64,000 bases of DNA, from the NCBI RefSeq assembly GCF_947490405.1, contig NZ_CANLGU010000005.1:124001-188000 (forward strand), written 5' to 3'. Of this stretch, positions 43,891 to 52,727 are shown piece by piece (within the stretch, counting starts at the first letter, position 1; each line of letters starts with the position of its first letter). The position numbers and the translations under genes are program-made. The stretch comes from an uncultured Algibacter sp. GTDB taxonomy: Bacteria > Bacteroidota > Bacteroidia > Flavobacteriales > Flavobacteriaceae. The notes under the pieces were generated by a model. That model worked only from the letters and a program-made list of their open reading frames with translations. It did no database searches and was not told the origin of the DNA.

Positions 43891-44319
43891 ATGAGTCAAG
43901 TAAAAGAGAATGATACAGTAAAAGTACACTACACAGGAAAATTAAGCAACGGGCAAGTTTTTGATAGTTCGCTTGAAAGAGAACCATTAGAGGTTACGCT
44001 TGGGCAAGGTGCACTTATCCCTGGTTTTGAAAAAGGTATTCTTGCTATGGAGGTTAACGAGAAGAAAACCATAAATATTCCGGTTGCTGAGGCTTATGGC
44101 GAGGTACAAAAAGAATTGTTTTACGATGTGAAGAAAGAACAACTTCCGCCAGAAATGACTCCTGAGGTTGGTATGGGACTTGCATCTAAGGGTGAAGATG
44201 GTAGAGAAGTACAGTTTAGAGTTGCTGAAGTTAAAGAAGACTATATTGTTGTGGATGCTAACCACCCATTAGCTGGACATGATTTAACTTTTGAGTTAGA
44301 GCTTGTTGAGATTAAATAA
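43891..44319 (+). CDS. FKBP-type peptidyl-prolyl isomerase, SlyD-like
   Basis: 142 residues from ATG 43891 (MSQVKENDTVKVHYTGKL). An earlier frame start at 43777 lies in repeat DNA and is rejected. The FKBP domain (GQVFDSS, LIPGFEKGILAMEV, ELELVEI) is split by an insert-in-flap chaperone domain of ~60 residues with VKKEQLPPEM, the SlyD/FKBP two-domain design. It lacks a His-rich metal-binding tail. Cytosolic folding helper. Confidence 0.93.
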   Translation: MSQVKENDTVKVHYTGKLSNGQVFDSSLEREPLEVTLGQGALIPGFEKGILAMEVNEKKTINIPVAEAYGEVQKELFYDVKKEQLPPEMTPEVGMGLASKGEDGREVQFRVAEVKEDYIVVDANHPLAGHDLTFELELVEIK

Positions 44320-44341
44320 TATTTAAGTTTTATACATATTT

Positions 44342-44375
44342 AAAAAAGTCTGAAATGTATTTCAGACTTTTTTTG
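44342..44375 (+). terminator. Rho-independent terminator after the FKBP gene
   Basis: AAAAAGTCTGAAAT and ATTTCAGACTTTTT form a near-perfect 14-bp stem with a short loop followed by T residues. Confidence 0.85.
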
Positions 44376-44390
44376 TTGCCTTTATCTGTG

Positions 44391-44414
44391 AGTTTCTGCC
44401 TTAGCAGGAATGAT
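44391..44414. repeat. Short CTGC...GCAGGAATGA palindrome
   Basis: AGTTTCTGCCTTAGCAGGAATGA is an eroded relative of the palindromes at 55251 and 55303. Confidence 0.45.
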
Positions 44415-44450
44415 AGAACATTGGTTAAGCTATAACCTTGGCAGACACCT

Positions 44451-44602
44451 GCGTTAGGGATTGTAGTGGCATCCTTTTTTAAATTAACTAGCAAAAAACT
44501 AGCTTTTAAATAAATAGTAAACAGATAGCAACGTTGCTCATTCCTCGCTATGACGCTTAAAAAAGATATAACGGAAAGCCCGACCCTTTAGGGTAACGCC
44601 CA
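44451..44602 (+). repeat. Dispersed GCGTTA/TAACGC element, copy e (expanded)
   Basis: Starts GCGTTAGGGATTGTAGTGGCATCC and ends AACGGAAAGCCCGACCC...GGGTAACGCCC (44571-44602). The interior includes GGCATCCTTTTTT and AAAAAAGATATAACGG arms, the second interior subtype, with an additional ACTAGC/GCTAGT-like hairpin. It lies between the FKBP terminator and the DUF4293 gene. Confidence 0.75.
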
Positions 44603-44610
44603 TAAAATAA

Positions 44611-44641
44611 AAAAACCCAAAGCTTTCGCTCTGGGTTTTAC
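44611..44641 (-). terminator. Terminator of the DUF4293 gene
   Basis: AAAACCCAAAGC and GCTCTGGGTTTT pair with one mismatch around a small loop. Read leftwards it ends in a T tract. It sits 29 bp past the stop of the minus-strand gene. Confidence 0.65.
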
Positions 44642-44669
44642 GCACTAATACTACTAAGATATAAGGTTT

Positions 44670-45080
44670 TTAACGTAACCTATCAACAGATTTTACAAGA
44701 TCTTCATCCTTCTTGATGGCCTTATTGGCTAATGCCAATAACACGATAGAAACAATAGGGAGAAGCATCCCAATACCTTTCTCTGAAACCGCCGTTTCTC
44801 CAGATACATTTAGTGATTGATACACGAAAAATCCTAATAAAATAAAGTTTAATATGATGTTAAGTCGACCCAATACAAATTGAGACTTCCTATTTTTGTA
44901 CATAAAAATGGCTACTATCGACAAGATTGCTGAACCCAAGAAAAAACCTAAATACAATAACTCATCTTTTGCATATACACTTATACCAGCATCTGTAATC
45001 CATAAATGGCATACAAATATAAGACCAGCAGATACTCCTGCTGCTAATAATAGGTATATGGTTTGAATACGTTGTAGCAT
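44670..45080 (-). CDS. DUF4293 membrane protein
   Basis: 136 residues with four membrane helices (about 7-27, 41-60, 72-89 and 105-122) and a charged C-terminal tail. It begins MLQRIQTIYLLLAA, the DUF4293 signature. The gene commonly lies divergent from rho in Flavobacteriia, as here. Function unknown. A TATTTTTG -7 box lies at 45101-45108 on the minus strand, 21 bp upstream of the ATG. Confidence 0.88.
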   Translation of the reverse strand: MLQRIQTIYLLLAAGVSAGLIFVCHLWITDAGISVYAKDELLYLGFFLGSAILSIVAIFMYKNRKSQFVLGRLNIILNFILLGFFVYQSLNVSGETAVSEKGIGMLLPIVSIVLLALANKAIKKDEDLVKSVDRLR

Positions 45081-45100
45081 ACTTTTTTTAAACTAGACCG

Positions 45101-45108
45101 CAAAAATA
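45101..45108 (-). promoter_or_regulatory. -7 box of the DUF4293 gene
   Basis: TATTTTTG on the minus strand, a perfect TAnnTTTG. The intergenic region is shared with rho, whose leader contains AACCGC/GCGGTT (about 45168-45187). Confidence 0.55.
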
Positions 45109-45262
45109 ATAGATTTAACGGTAAAAAATAAAATAAAGTTGTATTATTGCAGTAATAATTCACAAGAACCGCATTTACAAGCGGTTAATTCTTCAAGATT
45201 AAAAATTATATTTCTGAATTACTTAAAATAGTATTCTACATAAAATACCCAATTAAACATCA

Positions 45263-46891
45263 ATGTTTGAAATTTCACAATTAAAAGAGAAGAAACTCAC
45301 TGATTTACAGGAGATTGCAAAAAAATTGAGCGTCCCAAAGTACCGTTCATTAAAAAAATTAGATTTAGTTTACCAAATACTAGATCAACAAGCAGCCGAC
45401 CCAAAAGCGGTTAAAGCTGTTGTAGCTCCTGCCGATGCTGCAGAAGCTAAAACAGAAGAGGCTAAACCTGCTCCAACTGCAAGAAAACCAAGACAACGTG
45501 TACAAAAACCTGCTAAAAATGATAGTAGTAAGGATAGTAAGGATACGTCGGCTTTGGATAAACAAGTTGAAAGTGCTCCAAAAAACGAAGCACCTAAACC
45601 GCAGCAAAAGGAGGAGAAGAAACCGGTACATAAACCAAATCCAAGACCACAAAACGACAACCAGCATAAGTCTAACCAAAGACATAATAAGAACCAACAC
45701 AGAAACCAGAAAAATGGTAATGTGGATAAGGGCAATAAAGATAACAGAAATCGTTACCGCGAACCTGATTATGAGTTTGATGCCATTATTGAAAGTGAAG
45801 GTGTTTTAGACATTATGCAGGATGGTTACGGATTTTTACGTTCATCTGACTATAATTATTTATCGTCTCCTGATGATATTTATGTATCCCAATCACAAAT
45901 AAGATTATTTGGCTTAAAAACTGGAGATACGGTTTTAGGCCATGTACGACCTCCAAAAGAAGGTGAAAAATATTTCCCTTTAATTAAGGTAAGTAAAATT
46001 AATGGGCAAAGCCCAAATGTGGTTAGAGACCGTGTGTCTTTTGAGCATTTAACACCATTATTTCCACAAGAAAAATTCAATTTAGCAGAACGCCAAAGTA
46101 CTATTTCTACTAGAATTATGGACTTATTCTCGCCAATTGGAAAAGGGCAACGTGGTATGATTGTATCACAACCAAAAACAGGTAAAACCATGTTACTAAA
46201 GGATGTGGCAAATGCTATAGCTGCGAATCATCCCGAAGTTTATCAAATGATTTTATTAATAGATGAACGTCCAGAAGAGGTTACAGATATGCAACGTAAT
46301 GTTCGTGGAGAAGTAATAGCTTCTACTTTTGATAAAGAAGCCCATGAGCATGTAAGAATAGCAAATATAGTTCTTGAAAAAGCAAAACGTTTGGTAGAAT
46401 GTGGTCATGATGTAGTAATTCTGTTAGATTCTATTACACGTTTAGCAAGAGCATACAATACAGTACAACCTGCCTCTGGTAAAATATTAAGTGGTGGTGT
46501 AGATGCCAATGCATTACACAAACCAAAACGTTTCTTTGGTGCTGCTCGTAACATAGAGAATGGAGGTTCGCTTACCATTATTGCTACAGCGCTTACCGAA
46601 ACAGGATCTAAAATGGACGAAGTTATTTTTGAAGAGTTTAAAGGAACTGGTAACATGGAGCTACAATTGGATAGAAAAATATCTAATCGTAGAATTTTCC
46701 CTGCAATCGATTTAACATCTTCAAGTACACGTCGTGATGATATTCTATTAGATGATAATACTATTCAACGTATGTGGGTAATGCGTAAATACCTTGCAGA
46801 TATGAACCCTGTTGAAGCTATGGAATTTATTAATGATCGTTTCAAACAAACCAGAAACAACGAAGAATTTTTAATATCTATGAATGGATAA
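45263..46891 (+). CDS. rho: Transcription termination factor Rho, with long basic insert
   Basis: 542 residues. The N-terminal Rho_N helices (about 1-45: [19 protein letters not shown]) are followed by a ~110-residue low-complexity insert rich in Lys, Ala, Gln and Asn (about 50-165) that is absent from E. coli Rho. Next come the OSB domain ([18 protein letters not shown]) and the RecA-like motor with SQPKTGKT at 302-309, Walker [16 protein letters not shown] and the Q/R-loop regions GGVDANAL and [11 protein letters not shown]. Such disordered inserts are known in Bacteroidota Rho. A terminator hairpin follows. The leader hairpin and long 5' region suggest autoregulation. Confidence 0.96.
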   Translation: MFEISQLKEKKLTDLQEIAKKLSVPKYRSLKKLDLVYQILDQQAADPKAVKAVVAPADAAEAKTEEAKPAPTARKPRQRVQKPAKNDSSKDSKDTSALDKQVESAPKNEAPKPQQKEEKKPVHKPNPRPQNDNQHKSNQRHNKNQHRNQKNGNVDKGNKDNRNRYREPDYEFDAIIESEGVLDIMQDGYGFLRSSDYNYLSSPDDIYVSQSQIRLFGLKTGDTVLGHVRPPKEGEKYFPLIKVSKINGQSPNVVRDRVSFEHLTPLFPQEKFNLAERQSTISTRIMDLFSPIGKGQRGMIVSQPKTGKTMLLKDVANAIAANHPEVYQMILLIDERPEEVTDMQRNVRGEVIASTFDKEAHEHVRIANIVLEKAKRLVECGHDVVILLDSITRLARAYNTVQPASGKILSGGVDANALHKPKRFFGAARNIENGGSLTIIATALTETGSKMDEVIFEEFKGTGNMELQLDRKISNRRIFPAIDLTSSSTRRDDILLDDNTIQRMWVMRKYLADMNPVEAMEFINDRFKQTRNNEEFLISMNG

Positions 46892-46932
46892 ATATTCCAT
46901 TCCCGTGTAGACGGCAAACTAAATATAATCAG

Positions 46933-46966
46933 AAAAAGCCTTAGCATACGTTGTTAAGGCTTTTTT
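46933..46966 (+). terminator. Rho-gene intrinsic terminator
   Basis: AAAAAGCCTTA and TAAGGCTTTTT pair perfectly over 11 bp, loop of 11 nt, followed by T residues. Confidence 0.85.
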
Positions 46967-46979
46967 ATTTTTAAAATTT

Positions 46980-47073
46980 GGGCGTTACCGCAAGGGTCGG
47001 GCTATTCGTTACAAGTCCTCACTTCTGCGCTAGGGCGCAAAAGCTGTGGGCTTTCCTCTACTATCCCTAACGC
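46980..47073 (-). repeat. Dispersed GCGTTA/TAACGC element, copy f
   Basis: Reverse orientation: GGGCGTTACCGCAAGGGTCGGGCT at the left, ATCCCTAACGC at the right. The interior is of the b/c subtype (CGTTACAAGTCCTCACT, GCTGTGGGCTTTCC) and holds a TGCGC...GCGCA hairpin. It follows the rho terminator, and is the only notable content of the gap apart from the next hairpin. Confidence 0.75.
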
Positions 47074-47138
47074 GAGTGCGTTACTTAAATAAAACTTACT
47101 AACATAAACTTAATATGTAAAGAATCTATTTATTTAAT

Positions 47139-47173
47139 AATAAAAGCTCTAACAAATTGTTAGAGCTTTTATT
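47139..47173 (-). terminator. Long near-perfect palindrome, terminator of the 47204 gene
   Basis: The arms 47139-47155 and 47157-47173 are complementary over 17 bp with a single central base (stem ~15 bp, 5-nt loop in practice). It lies 30 bp past the stop of the minus-strand hypothetical gene and, read leftwards, ends in A/T-rich sequence. Confidence 0.75.
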
Positions 47174-47203
47174 ATATATTAAGGATATATTTATTTGTTA
47201 AAA

Positions 47204-47566
47204 TTAATAATTATTTAAAGCATCTCTGTACTCTTTTAAATCAGCAATATTAGATTTATTATTAATGTTACGAATCAACGAAATTAAGTATTTAAGACTA
47301 TCTACAGGTAAAGCATCTTCATTAGCATCAACCGTTCCTTCTTCATCTATAGCTTCATCATCAGGTATAGGAATATAAAACGAATTATTAGCCTCAATAT
47401 GCTCATAGGTTAACCTAAGTACTTTTACTACTAAAGGAATTTGAGCTTCTAAAGCATAAGTTCTTAGTTCCTTTATGTCATCAATTAATTTGTCTGTATT
47501 GATACCATTCTTATCTAGATCCGTAAGAATCTTATCAATTAATTTTAAAGCTTTTTTATTTTCCAA
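47204..47566 (-). CDS. Conserved hypothetical helical protein
   Basis: 120 residues, almost entirely helical by composition, with an acidic segment (PDDEAIDEEGTVDANED, about 68-84) between an N-terminal helical pair and a C-terminal helical tail. I recognise no domain. No signal peptide. Lies alone between the 47139 terminator and rpsT on the same strand. Confidence 0.65.
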   Translation of the reverse strand: MENKKALKLIDKILTDLDKNGINTDKLIDDIKELRTYALEAQIPLVVKVLRLTYEHIEANNSFYIPIPDDEAIDEEGTVDANEDALPVDSLKYLISLIRNINNKSNIADLKEYRDALNNY

Positions 47567-47651
47567 GAGGGTAATATTATAAGGTTATTATGATTTTACA
47601 AATTTAAATTTTTAAAATTCTTTTTACACTATATCTACCTTAAAAAAAATC

Positions 47652-47684
47652 ATAAAAAAAGCTTCTCAGAAATGAGAAGCTTTA
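47652..47684 (-). terminator. rpsT terminator
   Basis: AAAGCTTCTCA and TGAGAAGCTTT pair perfectly around a GAAA tetraloop. The minus-strand transcript then runs into a U tract. Confidence 0.85.
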
Positions 47685-47706
47685 ACTTTTGTATGCTTTA
47701 TTTTTT

Positions 47707-47958
47707 TTAAAGTGCAGCTATATGTTGTGCTAGACCAGATTTAAGGTTAGCAGCTTTGTTAGCATGAATAACATTTTTCTTTGCTAATTTATCTAACATA
47801 GAAACTACAGTAGGAAACATTTTTTCCGCTTCTTTCTTATCAGTTAACTCTTTCAATTTTTTAATTGCGTTACGAGTAGTCTTGTGCTGATACTTGTTAA
47901 TCAAGCGTTTTGATTCGTTACTTCTGATTCTTTTTAATGCTGACTTATGATTTGCCAT
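47707..47958 (-). CDS. rpsT: 30S ribosomal protein S20
   Basis: 83 residues, the normal length for S20. Very basic three-helix protein beginning [18 protein letters not shown], with [29 protein letters not shown] at its end. Binds 16S rRNA during small-subunit assembly. tRNA-Glu lies 27 bp upstream on the same strand. Confidence 0.96.
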   Translation of the reverse strand: MANHKSALKRIRSNESKRLINKYQHKTTRNAIKKLKELTDKKEAEKMFPTVVSMLDKLAKKNVIHANKAANLKSGLAQHIAAL

Positions 47959-47985
47959 GTTGTTTTTTTCTTAATTTTTTAATTG

Positions 47986-48057
47986 TAGCCCGTAGGGGAA
48001 TCGAACCCCTCTTACCAGGATGAAAACCTGGCGTCCTAGCCGATAGACGAACGGGCC
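47986..48057 (-). tRNA. tRNA-Glu (anticodon TTC)
   Basis: 72 nt on the minus strand. The acceptor stem GGCCCGT pairs with ACGGGCT (one G-U at the end), the anticodon stem is CCAGG/CCTGG with loop TTTTCAT (TTC at 34-36), the T arm is GGGG-TTCGATT-CCCC, and the discriminator is A. CCA is not encoded. Confidence 0.95.
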
Positions 48058-48075
48058 ATTAGTTTTTTGAGTGTG

Positions 48076-48105
48076 CAAATATAAATATTAAATCTATACT
48101 TACAA
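48076..48105 (-). promoter_or_regulatory. Promoter of tRNA-Glu
   Basis: TTG (48103-48105), 19-bp spacer, TATATTTG (48076-48083) on the minus strand. The -7 box and its flank TATATTTGCAC are identical to those of tRNA-Arg. Confidence 0.7.
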
Positions 48106-48229
48106 TAATCTTTCAAATAACATACAATGTTTCCATTGCGGATGCAAAAATACAACTATTTTTAAATGTTGCAAGAGGTAAATAATCTTTTTTTAAAAAA
48201 AAATATTTTAGCCTCATTTTCAGTCTATT

Positions 48230-49708
48230 CTAATAGGCTTTTGCAAATAATACTCTGCGTTTTGAAGGCTTTCCTGAATATACACAAACACCATCCTCTT
48301 CTTTACCTTCCAAAGGAATACATCTAATTGTGGCTTTTGTTAATTCTTTAATCTTGTCTTCAGTTTCATTAGTACCATCCCAATGTGCTGAAATAAAACC
48401 TGTTTTGGTTTCTAATACCGTTTTAAATTCATCAAACGTATTTACTTCAGTAGTATGCTCACTTCTAAAAACTAGAGCCTTTTTAAATAAACTTGTTTGA
48501 ATTTCTTCTAACAAATCCTCTACAACAACACTAACTCTATCTAAAATCACCGTTTGCTTACTTAAGGTATCTCTTCTAGCAACTTCAACAGTTTCATTTT
48601 CTAAATCTTTCGGCCCTATAGCTATTCGTAATGGAACACCTTGTAACTCATGTTGCGCAAATTTTGCACCTGGTCTTAGCGTATCACGTTTATCAAATTT
48701 AACAGAAATATTTCTATCTCTTAAATCTCCAATAATATCCTCAGCTACCTTACTAATGGCCTCAAATTGCTCATCATTTTTATAAATTGGCACAATAACC
48801 ACTTGATATGGTGCTAAATTAGGAGGTAACACCAAACCTTGATCGTCACTATGCGTCATAATCAAAGCTCCCATCAATCGTGTAGACACGCCCCAAGAAG
48901 TTGCCCAAACATAATCTTGCTTCCCTTCTTTATTAGCAAACTTAACATCAAAAGCTTTAGCAAAGTTTTGTCCTAAAAAGTGAGAGGTTCCTGCCTGTAA
49001 CGCTTTTCCATCTTGCATTAAAGCTTCTATACAATAAGTCTCATCTGCACCTGCAAAACGCTCACTTTCCGTTTTCAATCCTTGTATTACAGGAATAGCC
49101 ATGAATTTTTCCACGAAAGTGGCGTACACATTATTCATTAATGCTGCTTCATCAAGCGCTTCTTTTTTAGTGGCATGAGCAGTATGGCCTTCTTGCCATA
49201 AAAACTCAGCAGTTCTTAAAAACAAACGGGTACGCATTTCCCAACGTACTACATTAGCCCATTGGTTAATTAATAATGGTAAATCTCTGTAAGATTGAAT
49301 CCAACCTCTATAGGTATTCCATATAATAGCTTCACTAGTTGGTCTTACCACTAGTTCCTCCTCTAGTTTAGCTTCAGGGTCTACACGAAGTTTACCTGGT
49401 TTATCAGGGTCGTTTTGTAACCTATAATGTGTTACAACTGCACATTCTTTTGCAAAACCTTCCGCATTTTTTTCTTCAGCTTCAAACAAACTTTTCGGAA
49501 CAAAAAGAGGAAAATATGCGTTTTGATGTCCAGTTTCTTTAAACATTTTATCTAATTCAGCCTGCATTTTCTCCCAAATAGCATAACCATAGGGTTTGAT
49601 TACCATACATCCTCTAACTGCTGAATTCTCTGCTAAGTCAGCCTTAACAACTAATTCGTTATACCATTTTGAATAATCTTCTGCTCTACTAGTAAGTTTT
49701 TTGCTCAT
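48230..49708 (-). CDS. proS: Prolyl-tRNA synthetase, short (archaeal-type) form
   Basis: 492 residues from ATG 49708 ([20 protein letters not shown]). An ATG six codons earlier is less likely because it overlaps the expected leader. Class II motifs are visible: [10 protein letters not shown] and [17 protein letters not shown] (motif 2 region), [45 protein letters not shown] and a final anticodon-binding domain with [16 protein letters not shown]. It lacks the bacterial editing insert and ends with the zinc-like/C-terminal extension RRVLFAKAY. Attaches Pro to tRNA-Pro. Divergent from the lipoprotein gene at 49807. Confidence 0.95.
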   Translation of the reverse strand: MSKKLTSRAEDYSKWYNELVVKADLAENSAVRGCMVIKPYGYAIWEKMQAELDKMFKETGHQNAYFPLFVPKSLFEAEEKNAEGFAKECAVVTHYRLQNDPDKPGKLRVDPEAKLEEELVVRPTSEAIIWNTYRGWIQSYRDLPLLINQWANVVRWEMRTRLFLRTAEFLWQEGHTAHATKKEALDEAALMNNVYATFVEKFMAIPVIQGLKTESERFAGADETYCIEALMQDGKALQAGTSHFLGQNFAKAFDVKFANKEGKQDYVWATSWGVSTRLMGALIMTHSDDQGLVLPPNLAPYQVVIVPIYKNDEQFEAISKVAEDIIGDLRDRNISVKFDKRDTLRPGAKFAQHELQGVPLRIAIGPKDLENETVEVARRDTLSKQTVILDRVSVVVEDLLEEIQTSLFKKALVFRSEHTTEVNTFDEFKTVLETKTGFISAHWDGTNETEDKIKELTKATIRCIPLEGKEEDGVCVYSGKPSKRRVLFAKAY

Positions 49709-49760
49709 ATCTTTTTTTTGGCACAAATATTGTGACTATTGTAAATAAAAAATAGTTCAG

Positions 49761-49778
49761 CAAAACTAACTATTTTTG
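49761..49778. promoter_or_regulatory. Back-to-back -7 boxes for proS and the Trp-rich lipoprotein
   Basis: On the minus strand TAGTTTTG (49761-49768), with a TTG 17 bp before it, fits a proS promoter. On the plus strand TATTTTTG (49771-49778) lies 28 bp before ATG 49807. Confidence 0.5.
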
Positions 49779-49806
49779 TTATGTTCAACAATAAAATTAT
49801 AGAGAT

Positions 49807-51015
49807 ATGCAATTTAACAACTACCTAAAAAGAAAAGTGCCATTTGTAGCCCTACTTGGTTTACTATTTGGCTTAGTTTCCTGTGGCTCTTACCAATACG
49901 TTGGTGTAGACAATGATGGAATTTATGGTGATGCGCCTGTACAGGTTCAAAATACAAATACAGGTACAGTTGTTGAAGTGCCAAACGAAAATAACAGTAA
50001 CTTTTATAAAGACTATTTCAGAACAAAATCAATAGAGTCTGAAAATGTTTATACAGGTGATGAAATTTTTACGGATATAGATTCTTATGAAGGTCCAAAT
50101 TATGTTGAGAATGACACCCTACAAAATAACTATCAAGGCTATGCTGGTTGGGGTCAAGATAGCAACAGTGTTACCATTAACTATATAGACAACGGTTGGA
50201 ACAACTGGGGTTGGAATGCTGGTTGGGGCGGTGGCTTCGGCTGGGGTTGGAACAACTGGGGCTGGAATAACTGGGGTTGGAACCGATGGAATAGATGGAA
50301 CAATTGGGGTTGGAATGCTGGTTGGGGCGGTGGCTTTGGCTGGGGATTTAATGACCCATTTTGGTGTCCACCATTTTACGGTAATGCATGGGCTTTTAAT
50401 AGAGGTTTCAACAACAGAGGTTTTTACAATAGCAGAAGTCGTTTTAACAACAGAGGTCTGTCTTATAGTGCAAGCAGAAGAAATAGCTATGCATCAAATA
50501 ACTCAAGAAGAGGCGTTAGCAACAACAATAATTTGAATAGACGTAGCAGTAATAGCTTGAACAGACGTAGCTCTGTAAATTCTCAAAACAGCGACAGTAG
50601 AACAATATCAAAATATAATACAAATAGAAGAGGCAGCATAAATAGGAACGCTACTTCTACTACAACAAATAGAAGAACTTACAACCCTAATGGCACACGT
50701 ACATCTTCTGGTGTTACAAGACGCTCTACGGTAACAAGAGGTTCTACAGTAGCAAGAACGCCGTCTACAAATTCAACTGCTAGAAATTCATCTTCAACAG
50801 CAAGAAGGAGTTCAAGTACAGTTTATAGACAACCTACAAGGAATAACTCATCTAGTTCTAATAGTTACAGAAGATCTTCATCTTCAAATAACAGAAGTTA
50901 TACCCCAAGTAGATCAAGCAGCAGTTCTAGGTCTAGCAGTGCTTCAAGATCTTCTAGTAGCAGCAGAAGTTCAGGAAGTTCAAGATCATCTTCTGGTGGT
51001 GGAAGAAGACGTTAA
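49807..51015 (+). CDS. Trp/Gly/Asn-rich lipoprotein with Ser/Arg-rich tail
   Basis: 402 residues. A lipoprotein signal ends LFGLVSC (Cys26). A ~95-residue acidic-leaning region follows. Residues ~135-180 are a striking low-complexity block built from WNNWGWN, GWGGGFGWG and WNRWNRW units, itself partly duplicated. The remaining ~210 residues are a Ser-Arg-Asn-rich, strongly basic tail with NRRGS and RSSS runs. The repeats are visible as near-duplicate DNA blocks (about 50201-50256 and 50297-50348). It could be a sticky surface or periplasmic protein that binds polyanions or carbohydrates through Trp, but no function is known. Confidence 0.82.
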   Translation: MQFNNYLKRKVPFVALLGLLFGLVSCGSYQYVGVDNDGIYGDAPVQVQNTNTGTVVEVPNENNSNFYKDYFRTKSIESENVYTGDEIFTDIDSYEGPNYVENDTLQNNYQGYAGWGQDSNSVTINYIDNGWNNWGWNAGWGGGFGWGWNNWGWNNWGWNRWNRWNNWGWNAGWGGGFGWGFNDPFWCPPFYGNAWAFNRGFNNRGFYNSRSRFNNRGLSYSASRRNSYASNNSRRGVSNNNNLNRRSSNSLNRRSSVNSQNSDSRTISKYNTNRRGSINRNATSTTTNRRTYNPNGTRTSSGVTRRSTVTRGSTVARTPSTNSTARNSSSTARRSSSTVYRQPTRNNSSSSNSYRRSSSSNNRSYTPSRSSSSSRSSSASRSSSSSRSSGSSRSSSGGGRRR

Positions 51016-51048
51016 TCTCATCATTCATTAAAAATTAAAAATCTACAT

Positions 51049-52554
51049 ATGAAAAAGTTAAATATACTATTCATAGGTTTACTATCTATGTCTACAATTT
51101 ACGCTCAAGACATTAGTGATGCATTAAGATACTCGCAAAACGAAATTCAAGGAACAGCTCGTTTTAGAGCCTTAAGTGGAGCCTTTGGAGCTCTGGGTGG
51201 TGATATGAGTGCTGTTAGTGCAAATCCTGCTGGTTCTGCGGTTTTTAGTCAAAGTCACGCCTCTTTCACAGGTTCTAATGTTGATCTAGAAAATAACACA
51301 GGTTATTTTAATGGGTTAACTACAAATAGCACATCAAATTTTGATATCAATCAAGGTGGAGCTGCTTTTGTTTTTGCAAATAGAAATACGAATTCTCCAT
51401 GGAGAAAATTTACTTTAGGTATAGCATATGACAGAACAAATAACTACGATGATGTTTGGAATGCTATAGGTACTAATACTAATAGTCAATCCATAGATTT
51501 ATATTTCTTAAACTACGCTGATGGTGTTCCGTTAGGGGATATATCACGTTTAGACGGTGAGTTTGTTGAAGAAGGATATCAAAGAGTTGGAAATGATTTT
51601 GGCTTTGCTGATCAACAAGCATATCTTGGATTCCAAGCATTTATACTCGAGCCAGACAATATTGATGATGACAACAATACAACGTATTTCTCAAACTTAG
51701 CAGATGGAAATTTTGATCATGACTATCTATATACAAGCACTGGTTACAATGGAAAAATTTCATTCAATCTAGCCGCACAATACGATGATAATTTATACAT
51801 AGGAATTAATTTAAATTCTCACTTTATAGACTATCAACGTACAACGTCTTTACAAGAAGATAATTCAAATGGTGGATTAATAGAATTTATCGATTTTGAC
51901 AACACACTTTCAACAACAGGCAATGGCTTTTCTTTTCAACTTGGTGGCATTATGAAATTATCACCAGAGCTAAGAGCTGGTATTACATACGACTCTCCTA
52001 TTTGGTATTCTATTGAAGAGGAAACAACACAATTTATAGACACTAATGAAGCTGATGCTGATTTGGATTTTATTGGAGGTGTAGTAAATATTTACCCTAG
52101 ATATAGATTACAAACTCCAGCAAAGATTACAGGAAGTTTGGCTTATGTGTTTGCTAAAAAAGGTTTAATCAGTTTTGATTATTCTAAAAAAAATTATGGT
52201 AATACTAAATTTAATCCAGAAGGCGATTTCTCTGATTTAAATGCTGCTATAAGTGATGTATTAACAGATGCTTCAACATACCGATTAGGTGCTGAATACA
52301 AACACAAACAGTTCAGTTTTAGAGGCGGTTACCGTTTTGAAGAAAGCCCATATACTGATGGAGTAACTGTTGGAGATTTAACAGGTCATTCTCTTGGTTT
52401 AGGTTATAATTTTGGTAATACTAGGCTAGATGTTACTTATGATAAATGGAAACGTACTGATGAAACCCCTTTATATAATGTTGGCCTTATTGACACTGCT
52501 ACTATAGACAGACAAAACTCAAACATCACGTTGTCGTTGAGTTTTAATATTTAA
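51049..52554 (+). CDS. OmpP1/FadL-type outer membrane beta-barrel protein
   Basis: 501 residues. A signal peptide MKKLNILFIGLLSMSTIYAQ precedes the N-terminal hatch motif ARFRALSGAFGALGGDMSAVSANPAGSAV characteristic of FadL/TodX family porins, which import hydrophobic compounds through a lateral opening. The rest is rich in amphipathic beta-strands and ends in a Phe-Asn-Ile terminus. It begins 33 bp after the Trp-rich lipoprotein gene and is probably co-transcribed. A strong terminator follows. Confidence 0.88.
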   Translation: MKKLNILFIGLLSMSTIYAQDISDALRYSQNEIQGTARFRALSGAFGALGGDMSAVSANPAGSAVFSQSHASFTGSNVDLENNTGYFNGLTTNSTSNFDINQGGAAFVFANRNTNSPWRKFTLGIAYDRTNNYDDVWNAIGTNTNSQSIDLYFLNYADGVPLGDISRLDGEFVEEGYQRVGNDFGFADQQAYLGFQAFILEPDNIDDDNNTTYFSNLADGNFDHDYLYTSTGYNGKISFNLAAQYDDNLYIGINLNSHFIDYQRTTSLQEDNSNGGLIEFIDFDNTLSTTGNGFSFQLGGIMKLSPELRAGITYDSPIWYSIEEETTQFIDTNEADADLDFIGGVVNIYPRYRLQTPAKITGSLAYVFAKKGLISFDYSKKNYGNTKFNPEGDFSDLNAAISDVLTDASTYRLGAEYKHKQFSFRGGYRFEESPYTDGVTVGDLTGHSLGLGYNFGNTRLDVTYDKWKRTDETPLYNVGLIDTATIDRQNSNITLSLSFNI

Positions 52555-52571
52555 GAATAATTAGAAAATAT

Positions 52572-52607
52572 AAAAAAAGCTTGAACTTAAAGTTCAAGCT
52601 TTTTTTG
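52572..52607 (+). terminator. Strong terminator after the FadL-type gene
   Basis: AAAAAGCTTGAACTT and AAGTTCAAGCTTTTT pair perfectly, followed by a T run. Confidence 0.88.
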
Positions 52608-52694
52608 TTTAATCTGTAATTATACGTTGGGTTTATAGACTAAGTATAACTATTAATTATTTATTAACTTCAAGCATAAGAAAAGTGAAATGCT

Positions 52695-52702
52695 TATCTT
52701 TG
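52695..52702 (+). promoter_or_regulatory. -7 box of folE
   Basis: TATCTTTG matches TAnnTTTG and lies 25 bp before the folE ATG. Confidence 0.5.
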
Positions 52703-52727
52703 CCAATTAAATTTTTACTTATAAATC

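Noticed and set aside
45380-45809. Several open frames opposite or beside the rho insert
   Set aside because: All are shadows of the biased basic insert and translate to Leu/Cys- or Lys/Arg-rich nonsense.
50216-50536. Alternative frame inside the Trp-rich lipoprotein gene
   Set aside because: It arises from the low-complexity repeats and has no homologous look or start context.
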